From positions 3,838,001 to 3,902,000 of the forward strand of contig NZ_CP012898.1 in assembly GCF_001310225.1 (NCBI RefSeq): DNA of 64,000 bases. Reading direction: 5' to 3'. The notes beneath the pieces are model-generated. The model was not told where the DNA came from, made no database searches, and worked only from the letters and a program-made list of their open reading frames with translations. Made by a program: the position numbers and the translations under genes. Of this stretch, positions 8,902 through 18,232 are shown in pieces (the first letter of the stretch is position 1; each line of letters starts with the position of its first letter). The stretch comes from Pseudalgibacter alginicilyticus (GTDB lineage Bacteria > Bacteroidota > Bacteroidia > Flavobacteriales > Flavobacteriaceae).

Positions 8902-9870
8902 ATGAATAAATATAAAGAAACTTTTGGAGTTGACATCAGCAAAGATGTATTTGATGTTTATGGTACCCTTTCGGGTCATAATCAGTACAAAAATGATGAA
9001 TCAGGATTCGTTAAGTTTCTAAAAGAATTACCAGATACAGCCTTAGTGGTTATGGAAGCAACAGGTTATTATCATTATCGGCTTGCTCAGTTTTTGTACA
9101 AAAATAAAATAGTAGTTTCTGTGGTAAATCCTTTATCCATTAAGCGTTTTATTCAAATGAAATTAGCCAAAGTAAAGACAGATAAGAGCGATGCTAAATC
9201 GATATGTGATTATGCCTTAATCAATGCAGTACCCATATACAATGCGCTCACAGATGTACAGAGTGAATGTTTACAGCTATTTAGATTGTTAGATGTTTAT
9301 CTAAAACACCGTACAGCAACCAAGAACAAGCTACACGGGGAAGAGACTTTGGGCATACCATCAAGGTATGTGTACCGTTCATTAAAACGTAATAAAAAGC
9401 ATCTAGACAAAGAGATTTCTGCTATCGAATTGAAACTTCTATCATTAATCAAACAAGAGCAGCAAGAACAACTAACATTGCTTAGAACTGTTCCTGGCAT
9501 AGGTCAGAAAACAGCATTGTTTTTAATTGTTATAACCGATGGTTTTTCAAAGTTTGAACACGCAGCACAGTTATGTAGTTACGTTGGAATTACACCTACC
9601 ATAAGGGAGTCTGGCAGTAGTGTTAAAGGTAGATCACGGATAAGTAAAGTCGGTAATAGGAAACTACGCAATCTATTATTTCTATGTTCGTTTAATGCCT
9701 GTAAGCATAATAAAGCGTGTCGGGAACTTTATGAGCGTATAGTAAACAAAGGAAAGAGCAAGAAAGTGGCATTAATAGCTGTAGCTAATAAGCTGATTAA
9801 ACAATGCTTTGCAATTGCGAAATCAGGCACAGCGTATGATGAAACTTACGTTTCTGTATTGCTTAAGTAA
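8902..9870 (+). CDS. IS110-family DEDD recombinase (transposase), copy 1
   Basis: 322 residues. The N-terminal RuvC-like DEDD domain shows D11 (GVDISKDVFDVY), E52 (VVMEATGYYHY), D94 and D97 (KTDKSDAKS). The C-terminal Transposase_20 domain contains TVPGIGQKTALFL, normally near a helix-hairpin-helix, and the serine motif RESGSSVKGRSR with the probable nucleophile among S238-S240. Full length for the family and undamaged, so probably active. Differs from copies 2 and 3 by at most a synonymous change (ctacgC/Taat). It acts with the RNA encoded just upstream to recombine element and target DNA. Confidence 0.93.
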   Translation: MNKYKETFGVDISKDVFDVYGTLSGHNQYKNDESGFVKFLKELPDTALVVMEATGYYHYRLAQFLYKNKIVVSVVNPLSIKRFIQMKLAKVKTDKSDAKSICDYALINAVPIYNALTDVQSECLQLFRLLDVYLKHRTATKNKLHGEETLGIPSRYVYRSLKRNKKHLDKEISAIELKLLSLIKQEQQEQLTLLRTVPGIGQKTALFLIVITDGFSKFEHAAQLCSYVGITPTIRESGSSVKGRSRISKVGNRKLRNLLFLCSFNACKHNKACRELYERIVNKGKSKKVALIAVANKLIKQCFAIAKSGTAYDETYVSVLLK

Positions 9871-10121
9871 TTAAAAAAAATAGAATAAAAAAGCAAACAA
9901 AATCAACTACTTGAATTTGTAAGCCCAATATAATAGTGTCTAATATTTTGAAGAAATGACTTGTTTTTTACCTCAGTTCTTTGTTGTGCATAGTGCTTTT
10001 TACGTTCAACTTGGTTTTCCGATGTTTGTTATTTAGTTCGGATTGAGCGTAGGCAAGACATACTCTTTTGCAATTTTGGGCTTGTGTGATGGCTGAAGCG
10101 AATTGCGAATGTGTATGGCTT

Positions 10122-10985
10122 TTAGCGTTGGCTATCTGTTTCTATATAATATTCTTGGTCTAAACCTTTTTTTTCTAATTTAATTATCTCAATCAATTCT
10201 AAAATTTTTGACTCCTGTATGCTTTCAATTTTGAAATTCATTTTTTGATTATCAAATCGTTCCCTGTTACCATTATTTCTTAAATCACTTTTAATATTCT
10301 CAGGAATAAAAAAAGTCGCTTTTCTTAATAAATGCTTTTTATATTCATTAAGGTAAATTCCAATTCCTGCAATATCGAAATCTCCAAAATGCATATAATT
10401 ATTTGGGATAGAATTCATCCATTTTATAAAATCTTTATTTTGGTTTTGTGGATAACGTGAAACGAACAAAGGATTTATATTTTTAAACAAGTATTTTTGT
10501 TCTTGAATCTGACTAAAATTTTTAGCATTCTCAACTCCAATAACTGTTATTTCTTTTGGAATTTTGAAAGATTCATAGTCATATATAAAAACAAAGCTTC
10601 CTTTAGTAGGATTGATGATTATGGTTGCATTATTCAGTTCAGCTTTTATAGAACTATAACTATTCAATAAAAAGCCTTTAAAGGCTCTCTCTTTTGATTT
10701 TTTAGAATCTGTTGTAATCTTTACAAGTTCCGCACGAGTTGAATTTTCATTTTCTAATGCTAAAACATATTTATTCAAATCATTAACTTGTAATTGATTT
10801 GCTAAATAGGTGTGTAAATCCGTTTTATTTATTAAGTCTAATGACTTTTTGTGCTTTCCTTTTCGAGTTATAATATTCTCAGATACTAAATCGTCAATTA
10901 ATCTACTTTTAGCAGAGTGATTAGGAATAGATTCTCCATTGATTAGTTGTACTAATACTTTTGCTATTTTTAATGTTAATTTCAT
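10122..10985 (-). CDS. jetD: JetD-like Toprim nuclease subunit of Wadjet-like system
   Basis: 287 residues, last gene of the four-gene operon, overlapping the SMC gene by 1 bp. The C-terminal half looks like a Toprim domain: E152 in VIGVENAKNF and D202/D204 in MHFGDFDIAGIGIY, the acidic E and DxD set expected of JetD/MksG and topoisomerase VI A-type folds. The N-terminal part (1-60) resembles a winged helix (SRLIDDLVSENIITRKGK). JetD proteins are often ~350-420 residues, so this one is short. In Wadjet systems this subunit cleaves plasmid DNA extruded by the SMC motor. Role here rests on the operon and the Toprim residues. Confidence 0.72.
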   Translation of the reverse strand: MKLTLKIAKVLVQLINGESIPNHSAKSRLIDDLVSENIITRKGKHKKSLDLINKTDLHTYLANQLQVNDLNKYVLALENENSTRAELVKITTDSKKSKERAFKGFLLNSYSSIKAELNNATIIINPTKGSFVFIYDYESFKIPKEITVIGVENAKNFSQIQEQKYLFKNINPLFVSRYPQNQNKDFIKWMNSIPNNYMHFGDFDIAGIGIYLNEYKKHLLRKATFFIPENIKSDLRNNGNRERFDNQKMNFKIESIQESKILELIEIIKLEKKGLDQEYYIETDSQR

Positions 10986-13900
10986 TAATTAAGAACTTTG
11001 GTATTTACTTTAACCAATCGATTAATTTTTGTGATGTATTTTTTAGTGTTGCTTTTAGATTGTTCTTTTGCAAGTTTATATGTGTATTTATAATCTGTAG
11101 CATTTTGACTTGTTGGTGAGCCATTAATTAGTAAAATGTTTCTTTCGTTCGCAAATCTTAAAATCCCTTTAACATTATTTGGGTGAAGTCTTCCTATTTC
11201 ATCCATCATACAATGTAATTTAAAGTCTTTGAATTTTTTAGAAGCACTATCTTTAAAAACATTTAGAAGTAAAATGTTTATCATAGCTTTTACTAAAACA
11301 TCTGTTCCCTCACTACCAACATTAGAAAGTTTTTCAACCCATCCAGAATCATTATCATTCTCTATTATTCTAAATTGTAAATCAAAAGACTCTGAAAGTG
11401 TTAGAGTTGTGCTTTTTGACTTTATTAATTCTTTGACTAGTTGTTTTAATAAATCTACCGCTTTTTGATTTTTTGAATTACTTTCTGACGAAGTAAAAAG
11501 ATTTGTTTCTCCTAAAGCAATACTATTTTCATCATTATACTCTTTTATCTGAATTAATAATTTGACTATGGGATTAGAACTTTCTAAAGTTTTCATTTCC
11601 ATTCCTTTGATGGCTTGTACAAAGTTTTTACCAACAAAATCATCATTAATTTTTTTAATTATTTTTTCAATTTCTCCTTTTTTAGAGTTCAGTTCAGTTG
11701 TTTCTCTCCCTATTAAGCGAATGATATGTGCAAATCTGTCATTTACACGTTTTTCATATTCGTTAATTTTATCCAATTCGATAAATTCTTTAAGTTCAGA
11801 TGCAAAGTTTAAAAATTCAATATCTTCATTTAATTTTACTTTAAAGCTAAATATATTTTGTTCGCTAAAATTACCTGTAAATGCATTTGTAGATTGTTGT
11901 AACTCTTTAAATGTCTCGATTCCTTTATAATGTTTGTCATTTATTTCTGTGATAATTGAAATAGCAGTTTTTGTCTCAACAACTTCTCTAATTGGCTCAG
12001 AAAAATAAATGTGGATGCTTTTGTAGGTTTCCGATTTTTCTTTAAACTCTAAAATTTTATTTTCGTCAGCATCAAATTCATCAATCTTAGATTTTATTGA
12101 ATTTACAAATTGCTCTTGTTTAGAATATTTTGAATTGATTTTATTCAACTCAATTTTGTGTTCATTAACTATTGAAGCTTGTTTTTTTTCTAAACTAGTT
12201 TTATCAACTTTTAGTTGAGGCACTTTGTCAAAGAGTTCTCTTTTGTCTTTGTTGTACTCAATAACAATTGTTTCGTTCTCTTTTATATAATCTAAGTCTT
12301 TTTCTATATCGTTTAATCTACCATCAATTATATTGAGTCTTTTCGTGTCAGCTCCTTTGTTGTCTAATTCTGAGGTTTGTTCTTTTTTGATCTCTTGAAT
12401 ACGTTTATCTGATACTTCTTTACCATTTGAGATAGAAGTTTTTATTTCGGAAATGGTATTGTTTCTGATTTCTTCTATAGATTTAATTTCAGAATCCCGT
12501 TCCTTTTCTTTTAAGCTTGTTTTACGCCTTATTCCTTTCTTAATAACTTCTAGGTTGTCTTCAGCTTTTAATTTCTTTGACGCAACCTCATCTAAATCAT
12601 TTTCTAGTTTTTGTAAAATAGCTTCTTTTTCCGATTTAGCTTTTGAAATCCATTCATATAAATCAATCTTATTTTTCTTTAACTTTTCTTCGTTTTGTGA
12701 TATTGTATATTCATTTTCTGCAATAACTTCTTTAAGACTATTTAGTTTTTTCTTAAATTTAGTTTTTAGCTTTTTTAAACTTTCCTCTTTATTTGCATTA
12801 AGTTGCTTAATAGTATTTTGAACTTCAACAATCTTAGCTTTATATTCCTCAATTTCTTGATTGTATTCTTTGACAGTTTTAATACTGTTTTTTAAGGTGT
12901 TTAAGTTTAACTCTATACCAAATAGGGTAGAAGAAGTACTATCAATTAGTTTCGGGTTTAGTTCCGTGTTGAATAACACACTATCTTCATCAATTACTTT
13001 ACCTATGGTGTTTTGCCAATTAGGAATATTATTGTCATTTAGCCAGCCGTAAAGAGAAGATTTACTTTGTTGAATTTTGTTTTCAATTTTCTCGATTTCA
13101 AATGCTATTTTTTGACTTTTTTCTTTTTCTTTCTCAACTGATGAATTATTAATCCTTTCAACCTCTTTTGTCTCTAATTCCCATTCTTTACGAATTGTAG
13201 TTGTTTGATTTGTTGAATTTAGAACTATGATTTTCGAACTTGAAATTTTGTCTTCAAGTGTTTTTTTATCGTCTTTACTCTTCTCAATTTCTGTAGAGAA
13301 AAAGGTTTTATGTTTTAATTCTGATTTGTTTCTCTTTAGGCTATTTTCATTTTCTTTTATTTTTTCTAAAACATTGTAACCTTTATCAACTTCATCTTTG
13401 TTTTCTTCTTTAATTTGATTTATCAATATTTGATAGGTATCAAATATTGAAGTCTTATTCTCTCCAAAAGCACGCTGTATTTTGTTGATTTCTGCGTTTT
13501 GCGTATTGGTAAACTCTTGTTGTTGATTTTGAATTTGGGAAATGAGAGCTTGAAATTTTTGACTAATTTCTGTGAATTTAGAGGTTAGCAGATTTTTTTC
13601 GTCTCTTAAAGTTTTTTGCTCAATAGTTAAAGCATCTTTCTTGGCAACTTTTGAAATTATTTTTTTGATGCTTTGATTATCATATTCAGCTTGTTTCAGT
13701 TTTGCTTTTGCTAATTCTGTTGTGATTAGTTTTATATCCGAAACAATATCTTGCTCTCTTCTTCGATGCGTTTTTGCTAAGTTTTCTCTCTTCTTCGATA
13801 TCTCATTTAACTCATTATTCTCTTTAGAATAACTAGAATATAAAATTGGCTTTTCATTTTCTATATAATTCAGTCTAGATGCTAATTCATAAGCTAGCTC

Positions 13901-14689
13901 TTTCTTTTCCCTTTTTAGGAAATTGTAAACTCTGAATCTATCAATAATTTTATCAGCTTGTTTCCTAACTACAATTTGCCCTTTTCTATTTTCTTTAAAC
14001 CATATTTTAATATCGTTAATTTGAGTTTCAAAATCACGTAAATGATTTTTAGAATAATTCTCAATGTCTATAATAAATTCCTCCTCATTTAGAGAATTTA
14101 TTATGGTGTCTTTAATAAATTTTGCTTCTAAATTAGTGTTGAGAAGTACGTTTTGAATAGTTCTTGGTATATTTTGATATTGCTTACTTTCTATTAAAGC
14201 ATACTTTTTAAGTTCAGGCTTTAATCCATTATTATCTCCATAAATGATTCTACGAAAATCTTCATAACTCTTTATTAAATTTGTGTAATAAATCTCTTTA
14301 CCAAAAGCATTTCTGATTTTATCCCAACTTTCAAAAGCTCTATTATCTTTATCGATAAATAATTCTCGCTTATACTCAGAATTAAAAAACCTGAACGCAA
14401 CTTTTCCATTTACTTTGTAAGCTAAAACACAAAAAGGAATGTTGTCTTTTATAATTTCGTAAATAATATATGAGTTTTGATATTGAAAATAATAATCATC
14501 AAATCCCTTTTTCTCTCTCGGTATCCCAAGCTTCGTTTTATTTGCATTGTAGAAAAATAAAATAGCACGAAGTAAGGTGCTTTTTCCGACACCTTGCGTT
14601 CCAATTAAATGAACATTTCCGTCTAATTCAATTTCTGCGTATTGTACAGATGCACTATTTATAAAAACTATTTTATTCAGGTATCTCAT
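10985..14689 (-). CDS. jetC: JetC-like SMC/MukB-family ATPase of Wadjet-like system
   Basis: 1234 residues. Walker A GTQGVGKST is at 30-38; the middle ~900 residues are Lys/Glu-rich heptads forming two long coiled-coil arms (for example ~265-545 and ~600-880); the C-terminal head has the GSEGTD signature (1125-1130) and a Walker B-like MMDEIGRLHP (D1163/E1164). This split-head, coiled-coil plan is that of MukB/MksB/JetC rather than of Rad50. It overlaps jetB by 17 bp. As JetC, it would use ATP to extrude DNA loops and detect small circular plasmids. Confidence 0.82.
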   Translation of the reverse strand: MRYLNKIVFINSASVQYAEIELDGNVHLIGTQGVGKSTLLRAILFFYNANKTKLGIPREKKGFDDYYFQYQNSYIIYEIIKDNIPFCVLAYKVNGKVAFRFFNSEYKRELFIDKDNRAFESWDKIRNAFGKEIYYTNLIKSYEDFRRIIYGDNNGLKPELKKYALIESKQYQNIPRTIQNVLLNTNLEAKFIKDTIINSLNEEEFIIDIENYSKNHLRDFETQINDIKIWFKENRKGQIVVRKQADKIIDRFRVYNFLKREKKELAYELASRLNYIENEKPILYSSYSKENNELNEISKKRENLAKTHRRREQDIVSDIKLITTELAKAKLKQAEYDNQSIKKIISKVAKKDALTIEQKTLRDEKNLLTSKFTEISQKFQALISQIQNQQQEFTNTQNAEINKIQRAFGENKTSIFDTYQILINQIKEENKDEVDKGYNVLEKIKENENSLKRNKSELKHKTFFSTEIEKSKDDKKTLEDKISSSKIIVLNSTNQTTTIRKEWELETKEVERINNSSVEKEKEKSQKIAFEIEKIENKIQQSKSSLYGWLNDNNIPNWQNTIGKVIDEDSVLFNTELNPKLIDSTSSTLFGIELNLNTLKNSIKTVKEYNQEIEEYKAKIVEVQNTIKQLNANKEESLKKLKTKFKKKLNSLKEVIAENEYTISQNEEKLKKNKIDLYEWISKAKSEKEAILQKLENDLDEVASKKLKAEDNLEVIKKGIRRKTSLKEKERDSEIKSIEEIRNNTISEIKTSISNGKEVSDKRIQEIKKEQTSELDNKGADTKRLNIIDGRLNDIEKDLDYIKENETIVIEYNKDKRELFDKVPQLKVDKTSLEKKQASIVNEHKIELNKINSKYSKQEQFVNSIKSKIDEFDADENKILEFKEKSETYKSIHIYFSEPIREVVETKTAISIITEINDKHYKGIETFKELQQSTNAFTGNFSEQNIFSFKVKLNEDIEFLNFASELKEFIELDKINEYEKRVNDRFAHIIRLIGRETTELNSKKGEIEKIIKKINDDFVGKNFVQAIKGMEMKTLESSNPIVKLLIQIKEYNDENSIALGETNLFTSSESNSKNQKAVDLLKQLVKELIKSKSTTLTLSESFDLQFRIIENDNDSGWVEKLSNVGSEGTDVLVKAMINILLLNVFKDSASKKFKDFKLHCMMDEIGRLHPNNVKGILRFANERNILLINGSPTSQNATDYKYTYKLAKEQSKSNTKKYITKINRLVKVNTKVLN

Positions 14690-15245
14690 TTTCTATTTCT
14701 TCTGGAATATTAATAGTTGTTATAATGTCTTTCAAATAATTTAATGAGGTAAGTACTTTGTAAGTTTCTGAAATCTCATTTTCTAATGTTATAAAATTAT
14801 CTTTTTCTAGTTTCTCAATTATTTTTTTTATCCTATCTGAGTAACTTTTTTTGTCAACACCTATTTTTTTTAATTGTTCTAGTTTGGTTTTTAAATCTGC
14901 ATTGTTTTTTAGTTGATTTACAATGTCTGATGGTGAAAATCTAAAGCCTACATCAAAAGAAGAATCAAAAGTTTTAAAAAAGTCTAGTATGTCAATCCAA
15001 TTAAATGCTTTTTCTAGTTTTCTGTCTAAGTCTGCATTATTTTCTATACGACTGAAATAGAAATATTCATTGCCTTGTTCTAAGATGTAGTTGATTTGAT
15101 AAAAGTATTCGTATAAATCTTCAAAAGTTTCGTCATCCTCTAAAACCTTATAAAGTTTTTGAATGTCATCATCTGGACTGTTTGAACAGATGAATTGTCC
15201 TTTGCGAAGTACGTCAAATATTTCAGATGTATATTTTGTAATCAT
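14673..15245 (-). CDS. jetB: JetB-like MukE-type subunit of Wadjet-like system
   Basis: 190 residues, acidic and helical, with no catalytic motif. Size, position between the kleisin-like and SMC genes, and the 6-bp and -17-bp spacings match JetB/MksE, the winged-helix subunit that binds the kleisin. The sequence alone would not identify it; the call rests on the operon order A-B-C-D. The final residues (INIPEEIENEIPE) overlap the start of the SMC gene. Confidence 0.68.
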   Translation of the reverse strand: MITKYTSEIFDVLRKGQFICSNSPDDDIQKLYKVLEDDETFEDLYEYFYQINYILEQGNEYFYFSRIENNADLDRKLEKAFNWIDILDFFKTFDSSFDVGFRFSPSDIVNQLKNNADLKTKLEQLKKIGVDKKSYSDRIKKIIEKLEKDNFITLENEISETYKVLTSLNYLKDIITTINIPEEIENEIPE

Positions 15246-15251
15246 TAAATT

Positions 15252-16448
15252 TTATTTTGAAAATACCATAGCATATTCAATGCCATTGGTGATTTGGAAA
15301 TTGTCCTTTATTTTTAATTCTTGTTCATATTGTGAAATGATTTGACAGAAGATTGTTACTCGCTCATTAAAATTTACATCTTTTAAAAAATCATAATTTA
15401 AAATAAAATTGAATAAATTATCACTTGTAGCAATAAATCGGTTTCGTACTTCTTCTAAATTTATCATTACTTCTTCCTCAATGTTATTTTCAAGATATTC
15501 ATTAGAAATACTATCTGCTATTTCTGGTTTAAAGAGTAACCTATCCTTATGCTGTTTAGCAATTCTCTTAATTGCTTCAAAAGCTTTCTCACTTTCTCTA
15601 AGAAAATCAATAGATAAATTTAAAGGCTGACTTGTTCTTGCTTCAAATATTACTTGATTTTTGTTTGATACTATTTGTTTAATATCAGTTTCTGCTTCAA
15701 TAGTAAAATTATCTTTTAAATATTTTAGTTTTCGTAATTTCTCTAAGAATTTACCTTGCTGTTTTATTTGATTAAGAAAATCAATTATCTGTTTTTCTAT
15801 TTCAATTAGGTTGTGTGAGCATTCTCCTAGCTGATGTTTTAATTCAATAATAATTCGATTCAATTCTTCGTCTAAGGCTCTATTAAAAAAAGTTATTTCT
15901 TCCTCGTTAATAAGAGTCAATGTTTGCTGTATCAAATTTGTTACTATTGTTCTTTTCTCATCAAGGTGTTCTAACTTTAATTGTTTGTTCTTGTAATTAG
16001 ATTCGTTTTTAAAGGTGTTTTCAATATTTCTTCTTAAATCTACCACACTTCGTAGTGTGACAAGTCCCATATTTCTAAACGTTTTTTTTATTAGTCTTAA
16101 ATATGAATATCTGCGATTTTCATTAGGCTCATTTAAAAAATAAAGGATATGTTCTTTTATAGTTTTGATATTATCATCAATGTAAGACAAGTTGATTTCT
16201 TCACTAACATAAAGTACTTGCTCAAAGAATTCTGAAAATTGACCATCAAGTTCTAATAAGCCTCCATTTTCTCTTATTACAGATTTTTCAATTAACTTAT
16301 TAATACGACTTTCTTCATAATCAACTAGTTCTAGTGCATCACTCAACCTGTAGTCTATGGATTTTCTTTTACTAAACATTTCAGATATCAGTTTTTCCTC
16401 TCTTTTCAAAGCGGTAACCAATTCTTTTATGTCATTGAAAGTATTCAT
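15252..16448 (-). CDS. jetA: JetA-like MukF/kleisin subunit of Wadjet-like system
   Basis: 398 residues, first gene of the operon. An N-terminal helical region with a possible winged helix (SDALELVDYEESRINKLIEK) is followed by long charged helices (~150-260), the plan of MukF/MksF/JetA kleisins. No enzyme motif is seen. It begins ~150 bp inside the cassette (start core at 16601), leaving space for a promoter, although I saw no clear TAnnTTTG box there. A hairpin (GCTAAAAAA / TTTTTTTAGC, ~16468-16500) and two copies of GTGCG(G)TTGGCT lie in this leader. Confidence 0.68.
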   Translation of the reverse strand: MNTFNDIKELVTALKREEKLISEMFSKRKSIDYRLSDALELVDYEESRINKLIEKSVIRENGGLLELDGQFSEFFEQVLYVSEEINLSYIDDNIKTIKEHILYFLNEPNENRRYSYLRLIKKTFRNMGLVTLRSVVDLRRNIENTFKNESNYKNKQLKLEHLDEKRTIVTNLIQQTLTLINEEEITFFNRALDEELNRIIIELKHQLGECSHNLIEIEKQIIDFLNQIKQQGKFLEKLRKLKYLKDNFTIEAETDIKQIVSNKNQVIFEARTSQPLNLSIDFLRESEKAFEAIKRIAKQHKDRLLFKPEIADSISNEYLENNIEEEVMINLEEVRNRFIATSDNLFNFILNYDFLKDVNFNERVTIFCQIISQYEQELKIKDNFQITNGIEYAMVFSK

Positions 16449-16593
16449 CGTTTCGTTTTGTGCGTTGGCTAAAAAACAGCTCTTTTGGTTTTTTTAGCGT
16501 TGGATTATGTGTCGGAAAAAAAACCAAATGTGCTGTTCGTGCGGTTGGCTTTTTTAGTTCAAATTTCAATAGTTTGCACGATTTTCCGCATTA

Positions 16594-16732
16594 TGCACAA
16601 CGTGTTGGTATAAGAATAGTGCGTAGTTTGTGTGCGAGGATTTTCCGAAGGAAAATCAGATGCAAGCAAACAAGCACTAACTTTAGATTTAGGAATAAAC
16701 TTACGCATTATTTTTATACGGTGTTGTGTAAC
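16594..16732 (-). repeat. attC-like site 3
   Basis: 139-bp palindrome with outer cores GCACAAC (16595-16601) and GTTGTGTAAC (16723-16732) and apical hairpin GATTTTCC-GAA-GGAAAATC. It precedes the Wadjet cassette on the minus strand. No insertion. Confidence 0.82.
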
Positions 16733-17294
16733 GTTTTTTTTTATTTATTTTAACTTTTCTATTTTCAATAATTAATTCTCCTCCGAATATTATAAATAAA
16801 TAGACAGCTAAATATTTCATGTCTTTTATCAACAAAGTGAAAGTATCACTTTCTCCTAATATTATGTAGAAATTGACATAACGATATACCAAAAAACATA
16901 ATGCTCCGCCTGATAATATCTTTAAAAGCAAAAGAGTTTTTTTGTGCTTTGAGATTAGAACAATAAGGAATAGTAAATTCAATATACCCCAAATTATTAA
17001 ATCATAACTTTCATTAATGTCAGATGCCCAAAAAGAGATCGCCATTATAAAAAATGAACTAAATACAGCTAATCTGTAAATCCATTTATTCTTGAAAAAT
17101 GCTTTCTCTTTGAATTGAAATTCAGTTTGGGTATTCTCAGCAATTTCTATATTTTCAAGTTCAGAATAATTTTCAAGTAAATATTTTGCAGCTTCAACTG
17201 CATCCGTTTCATATAGCGAAGCGTTTTCAATTTTATATTCTAATTCAGACTTCGGTTTATGTTTGAATTTCTCAATAAACTTATTTTCTTTCAA
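16701..17294 (-). CDS. Four-helix membrane protein of unknown function
   Basis: 197 residues: a soluble acidic N-terminal segment (1-65) and about four hydrophobic segments (~72-88, 96-112, 121-140, 155-172), so an inner-membrane protein. The reading frame ends inside attC 3, which supplies the last ~12 residues, a common feature of cassette genes. Its upstream side abuts the IS3 element at 17315, so the native promoter and cassette start are gone. The cassette ends do not match (start GTTGTACAC, end GTTGTGTAAC), implying a deletion. Family not recognised. Confidence 0.65.
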   Translation of the reverse strand: MKENKFIEKFKHKPKSELEYKIENASLYETDAVEAAKYLLENYSELENIEIAENTQTEFQFKEKAFFKNKWIYRLAVFSSFFIMAISFWASDINESYDLIIWGILNLLFLIVLISKHKKTLLLLKILSGGALCFLVYRYVNFYIILGESDTFTLLIKDMKYLAVYLFIIFGGELIIENRKVKINKKKRYTTPYKNNA

Positions 17295-17353
17295 TTTTTT
17301 TCTTTTTTCAGAAATGTCTTGTCCTGAAATATGGCTACAGGTTAAAATTGTTT

Positions 17354-18232
17354 TTAAGCTGATAATTTATATACCATATTCGGTGTTTTATAGTCTAAAG
17401 ATAAATGTAATCTTATTTGGTTGTATAAATTAATTGCATTTTTTGTAGCTCTTTTCGCGTGATCCACGTTATCAAAGGTTTGGTCGAGGTAAAATTCATC
17501 TTTTAATATGCCGTTCACACGCTCTGCCATGGCATTTTCGTAACAATGGTTTTCTTCCGTCATACTAATATCTATCTTATTTCTTTTAAGAACTTGTGTG
17601 TATACATTACTGCAATACTGTATGCCTCTGTCTGAATGATGTATTAAATCTTTAGTGCTCTTTGTTTGGTACAGAGCTTTGTTTAGAGCTCTAACACATC
17701 CTTTTAGTTCCAGGCTATCACTTAGATCATAACCGACAATTTTCCTAGAATACATATCTGTTATTAGTGCTAAGTAACAAAATCCTTTAATGGTTCTTAT
17801 GTAGGTAATATCGCTTACCCACACCTGATTTGGCCTTGTAATTTTTCTATCTTTTATCAGGTTATTGTATTTATAAAAGCGATGATAAGAGTTTGTAGTT
17901 CTGGCACTGGTTTTCTTTCTTAGTGTGAGCATATTATACTTTCTAAGTACGCTAAATAAAGAGTCTCTGCCGACTTTAATATTGGCTTTGTAAAACTCAT
18001 TGTCTAACGATTTAATGAGTTTTCTAACGCCTTCTCTAGGAAGGGATTTACGTTTTCTACTGACTATTTTTATAATTTGTTGTTCCTGTATTAACCGCTT
18101 ATCAGCTCTAGATTTGTATTTATAATACGCATCACGTTTAAGACCAAAACAACGCGTTATAGTTGTTAAAGATGTAAATCCCTTAGATTTCTCTTTAGCT
18201 TTAATTAAGGCTTTATACTTAGCTTTTTTTTT
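17354..18232 (-). CDS. IS3-family transposase OrfB (DDE integrase domain), complete
   Basis: The frame runs from the slippery A-run (18224-18232) to the stop at 17354, about 292 residues with no ATG of its own until M at 17932. An N-terminal HTH_21-like region (SLTTITRCFGLKRDAYYKYK) precedes the rve integrase core: D in WVSDITYIRT, D in LIHHSDRGIQY, and E in YENAMAERVNG. It is expected to be made as an OrfAB fusion by -1 frameshifting. This is the only complete copy of three. Confidence 0.88.
   Translation of the reverse strand, partial: KKKAKYKALIKAKEKSKGFTSLTTITRCFGLKRDAYYKYKSRADKRLIQEQQIIKIVSRKRKSLPREGVRKLIKSLDNEFYKANIKVGRDSLFSVLRKYNMLTLRKKTSARTTNSYHRFYKYNNLIKDRKITRPNQVWVSDITYIRTIKGFCYLALITDMYSRKIVGYDLSDSLELKGCVRALNKALYQTKSTKDLIHHSDRGIQYCSNVYTQVLKRNKIDISMTEENHCYENAMAERVNGILKDEFYLDQTFDNVDHAKRATKNAINLYNQIRLHLSLDYKTPNMVYKLSA

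Larger units (their letters stand above)
8693..9980 (+). mobile_element. IS110-family insertion sequence, copy 1
   Basis: About 1.29 kb, starting CTTAAGTTTG and ending CAGTTCT(T), without terminal inverted repeats or an obvious target duplication, as expected for IS110 elements. It has a ~205-bp non-coding left end, the transposase gene and a ~105-bp right end. A CT dinucleotide occurs at both junctions; whether CT is the exchanged core or the edge is TTCTT cannot be settled, so ends are uncertain by about 3 bp. It sits in attC 2 at the same place and orientation as the other copies. Confidence 0.88.
8565..9991 (-). repeat. attC-like site 2, interrupted by IS110 copy 1
   Basis: The site runs from GTTGCCAAC (8565-8573) to 8692, is interrupted by the IS110 element, and resumes with the outer core GTTGTGCATA (9983-9992). 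Apical hairpin AAAATCC-GCA-GGATTTT is intact. It belongs to the Wadjet cassette. The insertion separates the outer core from the inner stem. Confidence 0.8.

Noticed and set aside
9297-9500. Short antisense frame inside each IS110 transposase gene (also 24736-24939 and 27521-27724)
   Set aside because: Exact shadow of the transposase codons, repeated only because the IS is repeated.
16460-16753. Plus-strand reading frame across attC 3 and the jetA leader
   Set aside because: It lies in palindromic and leader sequence antisense to the cassette genes and shows no family pattern.
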